Origin: Bin55 sp963667455
GTDB taxonomy: Bacteria; Pseudomonadota; Gammaproteobacteria; Pseudomonadales; Azotimanducaceae
Length of the DNA: 64,000 bases
NCBI GenBank assembly: GCA_963667455.2
Contig: CAXXFR010000003.1
Coordinates: 60,391 to 124,390, forward strand
Reading direction: 5' to 3'
Shown here one piece after another: positions 54,806 through 63,709 of this stretch. A model generated the notes under the pieces. That model did not search any database. It was not told the DNA's origin and saw nothing but the letters and a program-made list of their open reading frames with translations. A program made the translations under genes and the position numbers. The stretch's first letter is position 1; each line of letters starts with the position of its first letter.

Positions 54806-56632
54806 ATGACCACTCAATTCCCCCGACGGCTAGCGTTGATTCATTGTTTGTGGAAATGCTCAATTGCCGTTCTGCTTTTGGCCGCGTTTCCTATCGCTGC
54901 CGGACCCGAAACAGTTTGGGAGGAGAAATGTGCGGTTTGCCACGACGAGCCCGCTGACAGCAAGACTCCTTCTCGTGCCGACATCGAGCTGATGGGGAAG
55001 ACCAGAATCCACTACGCGTTATCCGGGGGTCGGATGGCCATACACATGCAAGGGTTGGACCCAGGTGCACTTCCAGACCTTGTCGACTATCTCAACAAGC
55101 TTGACGAACAGACCATCGATCCGTCCAAGAGCTGCGAAGATCGACCCATTTCCAACGACATCGCGGTGTCGCACTGGGGAATCGACCTTCACAACACCCG
55201 CAATCAATCCAATAGCAGCATCGACAGTTCCAACATCGGCGACATCAAGCTCAAGTACGCGTTCGGCATACCCAATACCTCCGAGATTCGATCCTGGCCA
55301 GCGCTCTCCGCCGACACCATCTTCCTTCCATCGACCAACGGCACTCTCTATGCCATCGACCGAGACATTGGGTGTGTCAAATGGACCTACGAATCCGAAG
55401 TACCGTTGCGTACGTCTGCACACTTGATTCACGCCAATGAGAAACTGCAAGTTGCGGTAGGCGACATCCGCGCACGCACTCACCTTCTCGATGCACAGAC
55501 AGGTGAGCTAGTCTGGGTTCGCAACGTTGGCGATTCCCCTTTGAATACCACTACAGGTGCGCCTGTCTTCTACGCCGACAATTGGTACATCCCGGTGTCG
55601 TCGTTTGAAATTGCGGTGGCGATGAACCCACGCCACGAATGCTGCAAGTCGCACAGACTCGTCAAACAATTGGTAGCCGATTCCGGAGAACTGGAGTGGA
55701 CCGCACACATGACCGAACCAGCGGAACCAACAACCGAGAACGACGCGGGCACCCAGATGTACGGCCCTTCTGGCGCGCCGGTTTGGACCACCCCAGCCAT
55801 CGACGAAAAGCGTGGTGTGCTGTATATCGGGACTGGAGAGAACACATCTCGTCCATCAACCGACATGTCGGACTCGATTGTGGCGATCGATCTTCAGTCA
55901 GGTGAGGTGAAAGCGTTCTTTCAGGGGTACAAGGACGACGCTTTCAACATGGCCTGTGGCACAAGAAGATCGGAGAATTGTCCAGAAGACCCCGGGCCGG
56001 ATTTTGATTTCGGTGCGTCTCCAATACTGGTTACCACAGCGGAAGGCAAAGACCTGATTCTGGCTGGCCAGAAGTCCGGCGACATCTGGGCTCTGGACCC
56101 GGACAAGAATCTGGAACTAGTGTGGCAAAACAAACTGTCGAACGGGAGTGCGCTCGGAGGCGTCCATTGGGGCATGACTGTTGTCGGAGACACACTGGTC
56201 GTTCCCATCGCTGACCCTGAGTTTATGACCAAAGATCCCAAACCCGGGGTCTATGGGATCGATATCGAGTCTGGCGAAACCGTCTGGGAGCATCGTGTAG
56301 AACGCGGATGCGAAGTCTCCTTTGATCGGAGAGAGACATGGCCGGACTGTCCCTGGCACTACGGATTCTCAGCTGCGGCGAGTTCGACCAACGACATCGC
56401 CTTTGCAGGGTCGCTCAACGGGACATTCTCGGCGTTCAACGCTTCTGACGGTGAAGTGCTTTGGAGCTACGACACCAAGAGAGAATTTGAGACGGTCAAT
56501 GGAATTGAGGCACATGGCGGCGCAATCGACAATCCTGGGGTTGTGATCGCCGGCAACCAGCTGATTGTGATGTCAGGCTACTCCTTGTTCGGACAAATGC
56601 CGGGCAATGTAATGCTTGTGTTCGAACTCTAG
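54806..56632 (+). CDS. PQQ-dependent quinohaemoprotein dehydrogenase, polyvinyl-alcohol-dehydrogenase-like
   Basis: A secreted alcohol dehydrogenase of 608 residues. It has a signal peptide (SIAVLLLAAFPIAAG), then one cytochrome c domain at residues about 32-100 with the haem motif CAVCH. A PQQ-type eight-bladed propeller follows (about 115-608), with repeated W motifs such as GCVKWTYESEV, GELVWVRNVG, and the final GEVLWSYDTKREF. Haem first, propeller second, is the order of polyvinyl-alcohol dehydrogenase rather than of type II quinohaemoproteins. Such enzymes oxidise secondary or polymeric alcohols in the periplasm and pass electrons to the respiratory chain. PQQ synthesis genes are not in the window. 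An ankyrin gene follows after 3 bases. Confidence 0.88.
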   Translation: MTTQFPRRLALIHCLWKCSIAVLLLAAFPIAAGPETVWEEKCAVCHDEPADSKTPSRADIELMGKTRIHYALSGGRMAIHMQGLDPGALPDLVDYLNKLDEQTIDPSKSCEDRPISNDIAVSHWGIDLHNTRNQSNSSIDSSNIGDIKLKYAFGIPNTSEIRSWPALSADTIFLPSTNGTLYAIDRDIGCVKWTYESEVPLRTSAHLIHANEKLQVAVGDIRARTHLLDAQTGELVWVRNVGDSPLNTTTGAPVFYADNWYIPVSSFEIAVAMNPRHECCKSHRLVKQLVADSGELEWTAHMTEPAEPTTENDAGTQMYGPSGAPVWTTPAIDEKRGVLYIGTGENTSRPSTDMSDSIVAIDLQSGEVKAFFQGYKDDAFNMACGTRRSENCPEDPGPDFDFGASPILVTTAEGKDLILAGQKSGDIWALDPDKNLELVWQNKLSNGSALGGVHWGMTVVGDTLVVPIADPEFMTKDPKPGVYGIDIESGETVWEHRVERGCEVSFDRRETWPDCPWHYGFSAAASSTNDIAFAGSLNGTFSAFNASDGEVLWSYDTKREFETVNGIEAHGGAIDNPGVVIAGNQLIVMSGYSLFGQMPGNVMLVFEL

Positions 56633-56635
56633 GCA

Positions 56636-57556
56636 ATGCCGAGCAAAGCGTCAGCAGACAACTATCAACAATTAGGTAGACGAGCGGCGAGGAAGGAGCT
56701 TGTCAGCGCCGTATTGGCGCAGAATCTGAATCTCGTTTCACAATTTGTTCAGCTTCGACCGGATATCGTCGATGCTCGAAACTCGCACGGACATACTGCC
56801 CTAAGCGAGGCGGTCACAACGGACAACCTCGAACTGGTGAAGTTGCTTGTTGAGGCCGGGGCAGATCCGAAGCAGTGCAACCATGGAGGATCTTCGCTCA
56901 TCGATGCTGCGGCGTACATCGGTTCCGTTCCGATTGCCGAGTACTTGAAGGAGAACGGCTGCTTCCTGACCATTCACCATGCCGCATCGCTCGGCTATGT
57001 GAACTTCATTCGCGAACAACTGGACCAGAACGAGAGCTTGATATATGCCCGCGGGCCTCGAGGCGAAACGCTGATGCACAACGGCGCACATGGAAACCAC
57101 GTCGAAATCTGCAGCATGTTGTTGGACCGCAACGCGGAAGTCGACTCAATGGATCGTCAAGGAAACACTCCGCTGTGCCACGCCGTCGAGAACAATTCAG
57201 TCGAGTGCGCGGAACGATTGCTGATTGCCGGAGCCAATCCCAATCAGTCCGCTGGCTATTACGGCGGTACAGTTCTACATCGGTCGATCATGCACAAAAG
57301 CATTCCCATTGCGAAATTGCTGCTCGACCACGGCGCGGACCCCAATCGACAGGATGTGTCAGGCAAGACAGCACTTCACGCAGCAATCACTAGTGGCAAG
57401 CTGGAAATCGTCGAAGCCGTTCTAGACAAGCCCATCGACTTGGAATTGAAGACGCGGTCCACTCGACTGCAACCTGGAAACGAGACTGCGCTCGATTACG
57501 CCAGACGGGTCAACAAGAAACGAATCCTGGCCTTCCTCGAACAACGTTTGGCTTAG
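56636..57556 (+). CDS. Ankyrin-repeat protein
   Basis: A 306-residue protein of about seven ankyrin repeats: NSHGHTALSEAVTTDNLELVKLLVEAGAD, then shorter and divergent copies, then DRQGNTPLCHAVENNSVECAERLLIAGANPN-type and DVSGKTALHAAITSGKLEIVEAVL-type units. No signal peptide, membrane segment or enzyme domain is visible, so it is probably cytoplasmic and acts by binding a protein. Its ATG lies 3 bases after the stop of the PQQ dehydrogenase gene, which implies coupled translation. The functional link between a cytoplasmic binding protein and a periplasmic enzyme is unclear. Confidence 0.88.
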   Translation: MPSKASADNYQQLGRRAARKELVSAVLAQNLNLVSQFVQLRPDIVDARNSHGHTALSEAVTTDNLELVKLLVEAGADPKQCNHGGSSLIDAAAYIGSVPIAEYLKENGCFLTIHHAASLGYVNFIREQLDQNESLIYARGPRGETLMHNGAHGNHVEICSMLLDRNAEVDSMDRQGNTPLCHAVENNSVECAERLLIAGANPNQSAGYYGGTVLHRSIMHKSIPIAKLLLDHGADPNRQDVSGKTALHAAITSGKLEIVEAVLDKPIDLELKTRSTRLQPGNETALDYARRVNKKRILAFLEQRLA

Positions 57557-57645
57557 CAATCGAGGGGATCCGAGCGCGCTGACATCCAGACGAACGCACT
57601 AGAATCTCCTCAACACTCTTGCAACCTCAGACTACGGACTAACCA

Positions 57646-58770
57646 ATGGCCTCAATTCGACCCTATGACTTATACGTTTCTTCCGAAGTCATCATCGACC
57701 TACGTGAACGGTTGGAACGGACTCGTTGGCCAGATCGAGAGCTCGTTTCAGACTGGACACAGGGAGTACCACTGAGCTATGTGCAGGAAGTGTGCGACTA
57801 CTGGCGGACTTCCTACGATTGGTTCGACACCGAAGAACGACTCAACGAATTCAACCACTACATGGTGACCATCGACAACGTTGACATTCACTTCATTCAC
57901 GCGCGAGCGGAGAATCCCGACTCTAAGCCGCTGATCATCACCCATGGATGGCCGGGATCCATTGTCGAATTTGAAGATTTGATCCCACTGTTGCGCGACC
58001 CTTTGATCCACGACCAATCCACGTATCACGTTATTGTTCCTTCATTGCCGGGATTCGGCTTCTCCGGAAAACCTACCGCCACAGGCTGGGGAGTTGACAG
58101 GATCGCCGATGCATGGGTTGAGTTGATGAGCATTCTCGGCTACGAGAAATTCCTAGTCCAAGGAGGAGACTGGGGAGCTGCAGTGAGCAGTTCGATTGCT
58201 GCGAACCATCCTGATCGGTGTATGGGCATTCACACAAACATGCCGACTGTAGGACCAAGGCGGGACACTATGGACGACTTGACACCGCAAGAAGAGGAGG
58301 CTCTGCGCGGATCAAAGTTCTATCAGGATTGGGATTCCGGCTACTCCAAGCAACAGAGCACGCGACCGCAGACCTTGGGATATGGCTTGGTTGACTCTCC
58401 TGCTGGCCAAGCGGCGTGGATTCTCGAGAAGTTCTACCAATGGACCGATTGCAACGGGCATCCAGAAAACACGATTTCACGCGACCGTCTGCTCGACAAC
58501 ATCATGCTGTATTGGATTTCAGGGGCTGGAGCTTCATCAGCCCGCATCTATTGGGAGAGTTTCGGCCGCGGATCTCGGAAGGACATCACTGTTCCGTCAG
58601 GTTGCAGCATATTCCCGAAGGAGATCTTCACAGCATCGAAGAGATGGGTTGAGGCTGTGTATAAGGATCTCCGCTACTACAACGTGCTCGACCGCGGCGG
58701 TCACTTCGCTGCGTTCGAGCAACCTGAAGTCTTCGCGGACGAGCTCCGCGCGTGCTTTAGCTTGATGTAG
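57646..58770 (+). CDS. Epoxide hydrolase, EHN-type alpha/beta hydrolase
   Basis: A soluble epoxide hydrolase of 374 residues opening epoxides to diols. The N-terminal EHN domain (residues 1-100, WPDRELVSDWTQGVPLSYVQEVCDYW-type) is followed by the alpha/beta-hydrolase core. The oxyanion motif is HGWPGS near residue 105, the nucleophile elbow is GGDWGA with aspartate near residue 175, and the final histidine lies in DRGGHFAAFEQPE. All three canonical positions are intact. The start ATG at 57646 lies about 90 bases after the ankyrin gene, so a separate promoter is possible. Confidence 0.92.
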   Translation: MASIRPYDLYVSSEVIIDLRERLERTRWPDRELVSDWTQGVPLSYVQEVCDYWRTSYDWFDTEERLNEFNHYMVTIDNVDIHFIHARAENPDSKPLIITHGWPGSIVEFEDLIPLLRDPLIHDQSTYHVIVPSLPGFGFSGKPTATGWGVDRIADAWVELMSILGYEKFLVQGGDWGAAVSSSIAANHPDRCMGIHTNMPTVGPRRDTMDDLTPQEEEALRGSKFYQDWDSGYSKQQSTRPQTLGYGLVDSPAGQAAWILEKFYQWTDCNGHPENTISRDRLLDNIMLYWISGAGASSARIYWESFGRGSRKDITVPSGCSIFPKEIFTASKRWVEAVYKDLRYYNVLDRGGHFAAFEQPEVFADELRACFSLM

Positions 58771-58799
58771 CTACTAGCGTCGGTCTAATCCGAACCAGC

Positions 58800-59978
58800 T
58801 CAATTCGAAAAAGACTGGTAGACGAGCCTTTTGAACTCGTGGCTGTACGGATGCCAGAACCCCGGCATGCGTTGCGTGAAGACGAGACCAGCGAAGTTTC
58901 CTCGAGGCGACATCCACGAGTGCGTGCCAGCCAAGCCGCCCCAGTGATACTCGCCTATCGCCGAATCAGATTCACCTTCGGCGGGTTTCTGCTTCAGAGC
59001 GAATCCAAGCCCAAACACAGTGTGTGGCATGACCCAACTGGGCAACTGCAATCGCACACCATCAGGCAATTGATTCGTGCGCATCATTTCTAGCGTCGAG
59101 GACTCAACAATTCTCTTTCCGTCAAGCTCGCCGCCTCCCATGAGCATCTGCACAAGTCGCGTGTAGTCGGTAATAGTTCCAAGCAAGCCGCCACCTCCCG
59201 ATTCCAGAGGCCGAGGTCTGCGCACATCGCCGAACATGTCCGGTGTGGCTGTGAGACCCGGTTTCAGAGGATCTTCTGGATCTGCGGCCGCATACAACGC
59301 ACAGAGACGATCATGCTTGGACTCTGGTACATCGAAGGCCGTATCGGTCATGCCGAGTGGATCGAAGATGGTTGCCTTCAGGTACTCCCCAAACGACATG
59401 CCGGACCAGATTTCGATCAGTCGAGCCAGCACATCGGAAGCAACACTGTATTGGAATCGTGCTCCCGGCTGATATGCCAATGGAATCTCGGACAGAGATT
59501 CAACCAGTGACTCGAGCGTGCTACCTGGAGAGAGAATCGCATTCTGTGTGTACAAGACATCAACCGGAGATTCAAGAAAGATTCCGTACGAAAACCCCGC
59601 GGTGTGACACATGAGTTGTCGGATTGTAGGTGCGGAATCTAAGGGCTCGGTGTCCGTTGGATCGCTCGACCCTCTCCGAAGGACTCTCAATCCACTGAGC
59701 TTGGGCAAATACTTTGCGATAGGTTCGTCAAGTTGAAACTTGCCAGATTCCCAAAGAGTCATCGCCGCAATCGCCGTAAACGGCTTGGAATTGGAAAACA
59801 GCCGGAAGATTGAGTCGTTGGCCAACGGTATCCCGGCTTCGCGGTCTTGGTGACCGCAAACGTATTGATCAACGACTTCCTGTCCCTCCAAGACAACGGA
59901 AGAGGCCATTGCGATGAACTCGTCGTCGATCCATCGATTCAATGAATCGTGGACTTGGTCGAATGACTTGCTGGGCAT
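58800..59978 (-). CDS. Serine hydrolase of the class C beta-lactamase/esterase family
   Basis: A 392-residue beta-lactamase-fold protein. The S-x-x-K motif is SNSK in RLFSNSKPFTAIAAM. The second motif is represented by YSVASD, in place of Y-x-N, and the third-strand motif region lies around HWGGLAGTHSW. No signal peptide is seen, so a cytoplasmic esterase of the EstB/LovD-like group is more likely than a beta-lactamase. It is convergent with the epoxide hydrolase gene. Confidence 0.85.
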   Translation of the reverse strand: MPSKSFDQVHDSLNRWIDDEFIAMASSVVLEGQEVVDQYVCGHQDREAGIPLANDSIFRLFSNSKPFTAIAAMTLWESGKFQLDEPIAKYLPKLSGLRVLRRGSSDPTDTEPLDSAPTIRQLMCHTAGFSYGIFLESPVDVLYTQNAILSPGSTLESLVESLSEIPLAYQPGARFQYSVASDVLARLIEIWSGMSFGEYLKATIFDPLGMTDTAFDVPESKHDRLCALYAAADPEDPLKPGLTATPDMFGDVRRPRPLESGGGGLLGTITDYTRLVQMLMGGGELDGKRIVESSTLEMMRTNQLPDGVRLQLPSWVMPHTVFGLGFALKQKPAEGESDSAIGEYHWGGLAGTHSWMSPRGNFAGLVFTQRMPGFWHPYSHEFKRLVYQSFSN

Positions 59979-60026
59979 TACATGAACCTCAACGTTTCGT
60001 AGTTTGGTTGAGTCCGACAGGTCTCC

Positions 60027-61301
60027 CTAGGATCTGCCGTACTCGGCATCGTACTTTCGCAATTCCGCTCGACCGACAACGAGGTGGTGCACTTCATCAG
60101 GACCGTCGGCAATGCGCAGAGTCCGTTGACCGGTGTACATCCTGGCTAGCGGTGTCCACTGCGAAACGCCCGTCGCTCCATGTAGCTGAATTGCTTGATC
60201 GATGATCTGACATACACGTTCTGGAATCACTGCTTTGATCATGTGAACCCATACGCGCGCTTCTCGATTGCCCAGTACATCCATAGCCTTGGCGGCTTTC
60301 AGAACCAACAGTCGCATCATTTCGATTTCGATTCGCGCCCGAGACACCAATTCCAGATTCTTGCCCAAATTGACAAGCGGTCGACCAAAGGCTTCACGCG
60401 ACATTCCTCGGCGAACCATCAGATCCAAAGCTCTTTCGGCCTGTCCTATCGAACGCATGCAGTGGTGAATGCGTCCCGGTCCGAGGCGTCCCTGAGAGAT
60501 TTCAAATCCCCGTCCCTCGCCGAGAATGATGTTCTCTTTGGGCACCCGAACATCCTCGAGCAAGATGTGCATGTGTCCGTGAGGTGCGTCGTCGTGACCA
60601 AAAACGGTCATCGGTTCAATGATGTTCACTCCGGGTGTATCCAGCGGCACCAAAATCTGGGACTGTTGCTGATGAGGAGCAGCATCCGGACTGGTCTTGA
60701 CCATGCAAATCATGATCTTGCATCGCTTGTCGCCAGCTCCCGAGATGTAGAACTTCTCGCCATTGATTACCCATTCGTCGCCCTCCAGCACCGCGCGAGT
60801 ACCGATCTGCTTGGCATCTGAAGACGCCAAATTGGGTTCGGTCATTCCGTAGGCGGATCGAATCTCCCCGTTCAGTAGGGGTTTCAGCCACCGTTCCTTC
60901 TGCTCTTCGGAGCCATACCTCTCCAGGACTTCCATGTTTCCTGTGTCCGGAGCACTGCAATTGAGGCATTCCGATGCGATTGGATTCTTGCCCAGCTCCG
61001 TAGCGATGTAGGCATAGTCCAGATTCTTCAGCCCTTCGCCTGTTTCAGCATCAGGCAGGAAGAAATTCCAAAGTCCTGCGGACTTCGCCTTATCCTTAAG
61101 CTCGTTCAAAATGGACTCCTGACGAGGAGACAGACTCCATCGGTCTCCGTGCTCCGCGGCGGCCTCTTCAAAATCGGGAGTTCGCGGTTGGATTTCCGTG
61201 GAGATGAACTGCGTCACTGAGGCGAGCAATGGCTCTGCCTCCACGCTCATGGTCAGGTTATTGAGATCAGCTTCGAGGTCTGATGCGATTGTCTCGGCCA
61301 T
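60027..61301 (-). CDS. Acyl-CoA dehydrogenase
   Basis: An FAD-dependent enzyme introducing the alpha-beta double bond in acyl-CoAs. The length (424) and the ACAD10/ACAD11-like C-terminus (QWTPLARMYTGQRTLRIADGPDEVHH) place it among the longer members. Middle-domain blocks are AYGMTEPNLASSDAKQIGTRA and WVINGEKFYISGAGD, and helix blocks LGPGRIHHCMRSIGQAERALDLM and GVSQW follow. It lies 48 bases after the serine hydrolase gene in gene order (same strand, upstream of it), so the two may be cotranscribed. Confidence 0.92.
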   Translation of the reverse strand: MAETIASDLEADLNNLTMSVEAEPLLASVTQFISTEIQPRTPDFEEAAAEHGDRWSLSPRQESILNELKDKAKSAGLWNFFLPDAETGEGLKNLDYAYIATELGKNPIASECLNCSAPDTGNMEVLERYGSEEQKERWLKPLLNGEIRSAYGMTEPNLASSDAKQIGTRAVLEGDEWVINGEKFYISGAGDKRCKIMICMVKTSPDAAPHQQQSQILVPLDTPGVNIIEPMTVFGHDDAPHGHMHILLEDVRVPKENIILGEGRGFEISQGRLGPGRIHHCMRSIGQAERALDLMVRRGMSREAFGRPLVNLGKNLELVSRARIEIEMMRLLVLKAAKAMDVLGNREARVWVHMIKAVIPERVCQIIDQAIQLHGATGVSQWTPLARMYTGQRTLRIADGPDEVHHLVVGRAELRKYDAEYGRS

Positions 61302-61603
61302 GAGAGGCTCCTACGTCACTAAGAATCAAGCAAAGTCGATTGTATTCACGCTGAAGTGGCAAGACTTAGAAATGAGGGGATATCGGGAAGAGCTAGATTC
61401 CTAGGCATCTAAGTGATCGTCGGCTGTGCGCTACCGAAAGGACGATGATTGGAAGAATCTCTATAAGGAGGACAATACTCAGAAAGTAGATTCTGGGGAA
61501 TCTCAGAAATACAGAACTAGATCTATGTACGTCGAAGTGTCTTGCACGGACCCTGACAGAATGGGAGAATCAACGCTGATCGTGCTATTGGAGCAAGGGG
61601 GAG
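61302..61603. other. Upstream gap of the methyltransferase gene
   Basis: An open frame from 61426 runs into the methyltransferase start but has no recognisable domain. A purine-rich AGGGGGAG element sits just before the ATG at 61604 and looks like its ribosome-binding site. Confidence 0.4.
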
Positions 61604-62176
61604 ATGGCAACACCTAATTGGAGCAACCAAACGATTTGGACGGGCGATAACCTTCCTGTCATGCGGGGTATGAATTCTCAGTCTGTGGATCTCATCTATC
61701 TCGATCCTCCATTCAACTCGAACGCTAACTACGCAGCTCCGATCGGTAGCAAGGCCGCGGGAGCAGAATTCAAAGACACATGGACTCTGTCGGATGTCGA
61801 TGTCGCTTGGTTAGACCTGATCGAAGCAAAACACGAAAAACTCCGCCGAGTCATTGAGGCGGCGATGACCAGTAGCGACAAGTCCTACCTGATCTATATG
61901 GCAGTACGCTTACTCGAGATGCAACGGATTCTTAAGACCACTGGGTCGATATACCTGCATTGCGATCCCACCATGAGCCATTACCTCAAGTTAGTCATGG
62001 ATGCTGTTTTTGGGAAGTCACAATATCTCAACGAGATTGTGTGGCGGAGAGCCACCGCTCACAACGATCCGAATCGGTATGGCAACAATACGGATCGCCT
62101 GCTGTTCTATGCGGGGGGGGTCGCCGACGTGGAACGGCGACGATGTGCGGATCCCAAAGACAATCTTGGAGATTGA
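61604..62176 (+). CDS. DNA methyltransferase-HNH protein, N-terminal piece
   Basis: The first of three frame-shifted pieces of one gene. The catalytic motif DPPF is at residues 34-37 (LIYLDPPFNSN), followed by ALLEMQRILKTTGSIYLHCD-type motif (RLLEMQRILKTTGSIYLHCD) and the MDAVFG block. It belongs to the beta-type methyltransferases with motif IV first. The authentic product continues through the G8 run at 62113-62120; in this frame the sequence after it (VADVERRRCADPKDNLGD) is meaningless. The ATG at 61604 follows AGGGGGAG. Confidence 0.8.
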   Translation: MATPNWSNQTIWTGDNLPVMRGMNSQSVDLIYLDPPFNSNANYAAPIGSKAAGAEFKDTWTLSDVDVAWLDLIEAKHEKLRRVIEAAMTSSDKSYLIYMAVRLLEMQRILKTTGSIYLHCDPTMSHYLKLVMDAVFGKSQYLNEIVWRRATAHNDPNRYGNNTDRLLFYAGGVADVERRRCADPKDNLGD

Positions 62177-62726
62177 GAGGGCGTACCCAAGTCGTGACGA
62201 ACGCGGACGGTACCGATCATCAGACCTAACTGGTCCCATGCACGGAGGAGGTCAAGAGAGCTTGCAAGAGTGGAATGGGTACGACGTTGCCGCACGAGGC
62301 CGGGTTTGGTCAGTTCCATTGCGTGGGAAATACGCCCAATGGATCGAGGAAAACTACATTCGAAATTACCGATCTATCAAGGGTATACATGCTCGATTGA
62401 ACGCATTGGACTTGGCAGGATTGATTCACCATCCATTGAAGGGAAGAAGTGGATGGCCGGGATTGAAGAGATATGCAGCGGCAGATGAAGGGAAGGCTGT
62501 GCAAGCACTAATTACTGACATTTCTGGATTCACCAACTACAGTAAAGGATCTGAGGCGACAGGCTACCCAACTCAGAAACCACTGGCATTGCTCGAACGA
62601 GTCATTCAGGCCTCGAGTAACGAAGGCGACATCGTGCTAGATCCATTTTGCGGGGGTGCGCAACGACGTGCGTCGCGGCAGATCGGCTTCAACGCAATTG
62701 GGTCGGAATCGACATTTCGGAGTTAG
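62121..62726 (+). pseudogene. DNA methyltransferase-HNH protein, middle piece in second frame
   Basis: With one G removed from the G8 run, the protein continues SPTWNGDDVRIPKTILEIER and through GRYRSSDLTGPMHGGG, GYDVAARGRVWSVP, then QKPLALLERVI and the S-adenosylmethionine motif DPFCGG. This is the expected order for the methyltransferase. The frame breaks again at the G5 run 62652-62656, and then reads out of phase (AQRRASRQIGFNAIG). An open frame extends to the left from 62001, but its residues before the G run duplicate the previous piece in another frame and are not coding. Confidence 0.75.
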
Positions 62727-63058
62727 CTGTGAAACTCGTTACACAGAGAATCAAGGACGACCAAGGGCTTTTTCAATCGATCATTCCTCGAAGTGATGTA
62801 CCGCAACGTACTGACTTGGGCGACATGCCAAAGTACAACTCACTGAAAATTAAGAATGCGCTGTACGGAGAACAAAGCGGCTATTGCAACGGTTGTGGAA
62901 CACACTTCGAGAAGCAACATCTCACAGTCGATCACATTATCGCCCGCACACGAGGAGGCACCGACCACGTTGAGAACTTGCAACTGCTCTGCTCGCACTG
63001 TAACAGCGTAAAAGGGGATAGGGGACAAGAGTACTTACTCACTAGACTGGCCGCGTGA
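62648..63058 (+). pseudogene. DNA methyltransferase-HNH protein, C-terminal piece with HNH nuclease
   Basis: The third frame starts in the same G5 run and reads CATTCVAADRLQRNWVGIDI, which completes the binding motif DPFCG-C-A-T-T. The residues SELAVKLVTQRI end the methyltransferase. Residues about 65-136 form a fused HNH domain with YCNGCGTHFEKQHLTVDHII and NLQLLCSHCNSVKGDR: two cysteine pairs and the catalytic histidine. The fused nuclease would make this a combined modification-restriction protein. It is disrupted as written. Confidence 0.75.
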
Positions 63059-63130
63059 AGTTGGGGAAGTTGCTAGGTCTAGGACTTGACTCGTAAGACG
63101 TGGATTTGAACCGAATGTACTCGTCGTGGC

Positions 63131-63709
63131 ATGTACTCGACTCTAAACCGGTCCAATGCCGATGGTTTTCGGCTTTTTTGCGAAAATCACGTCTTCACTG
63201 ACTTTCCAGACCCAGACTCGTTGCAGTTTCCCTCAGTCCAATCAGTAGAACCTATACGCAGTCCATTTGCAGTCAGTCTGCGACTGCCTAGTAGCAAGTC
63301 CATCACACTCCGTCAGCTCGTGGTTTCTGCGTTAGCTCCAGAAAAATCCACGTTGATTGGATTCGACCGAAGCGACGATGTCGATGCAATGATCGATTGC
63401 CTTCGACGACTTGGGATTGAGTTCCGCATTGCCGACGCTTCATGCCACGTGGATCCCACTGGCTTCAATCTGAAGGAGGACATCGAACTTGATCCAAGAA
63501 TGAGCGGCCTGACGTTGCGATTGCTACTTGCCGTTGCAGTACTTCGATCGGGGACTACAAGCTTCAACGGGTCGGATTCTCTAAAGGCTCGACCGAATTC
63601 TGATTTGCTGGATGCCATTAGAACAGCTTGGCTGCACCGTGCAATCGGAATCCGGGTACCTTCCAATAACCATACGAGGACCAGTTCGATCACACAAGGT
63701 TGTGGTTAA
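63131..63709 (+). pseudogene. aroA: EPSP-synthase-like protein, N-terminal piece, frameshifted
   Basis: It resembles 3-phosphoshikimate 1-carboxyvinyltransferase. The substrate-binding start is LPSSKSITLRQLVVSALAPE (family L-P-G-S-K-S-x-x-x-R). SDDVDAMIDCLRRLGIEF is the usual next helix. The N-A-G-T-x-x-R loop is degenerate (MSGLTLRLLLAVAVL), and DSLKARPNSDLLDAIRT follows. An extra G at 63626 shifts the frame, after which this frame reads AWLHRAIGIRV. The start is unclear; TTG at 63221 or ATG at 63131. It runs into the next piece. Confidence 0.7.

Noticed and set aside
58800..59978. Antibiotic-resistance beta-lactamase
   Set aside because: No signal peptide and no canonical Y-x-N motif; the broad esterase/beta-lactamase-fold family is a safer call.
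61426..61617. A small open frame just before the methyltransferase
   Set aside because: It overlaps the methyltransferase start, has no recognisable domain, and lacks a good ribosome-binding site.
62001..62120. Start of an independent gene at the second methyltransferase frame
   Set aside because: Its first 40 codons are out of phase with the conserved protein encoded there in another frame; the frame becomes meaningful only after the G8 tract.
63059..63130. A tRNA-like T-loop (GGTTCAAATCC on the minus strand)
   Set aside because: The flanking stem does not pair over five bases, and no acceptor, D or anticodon arms fit around it.
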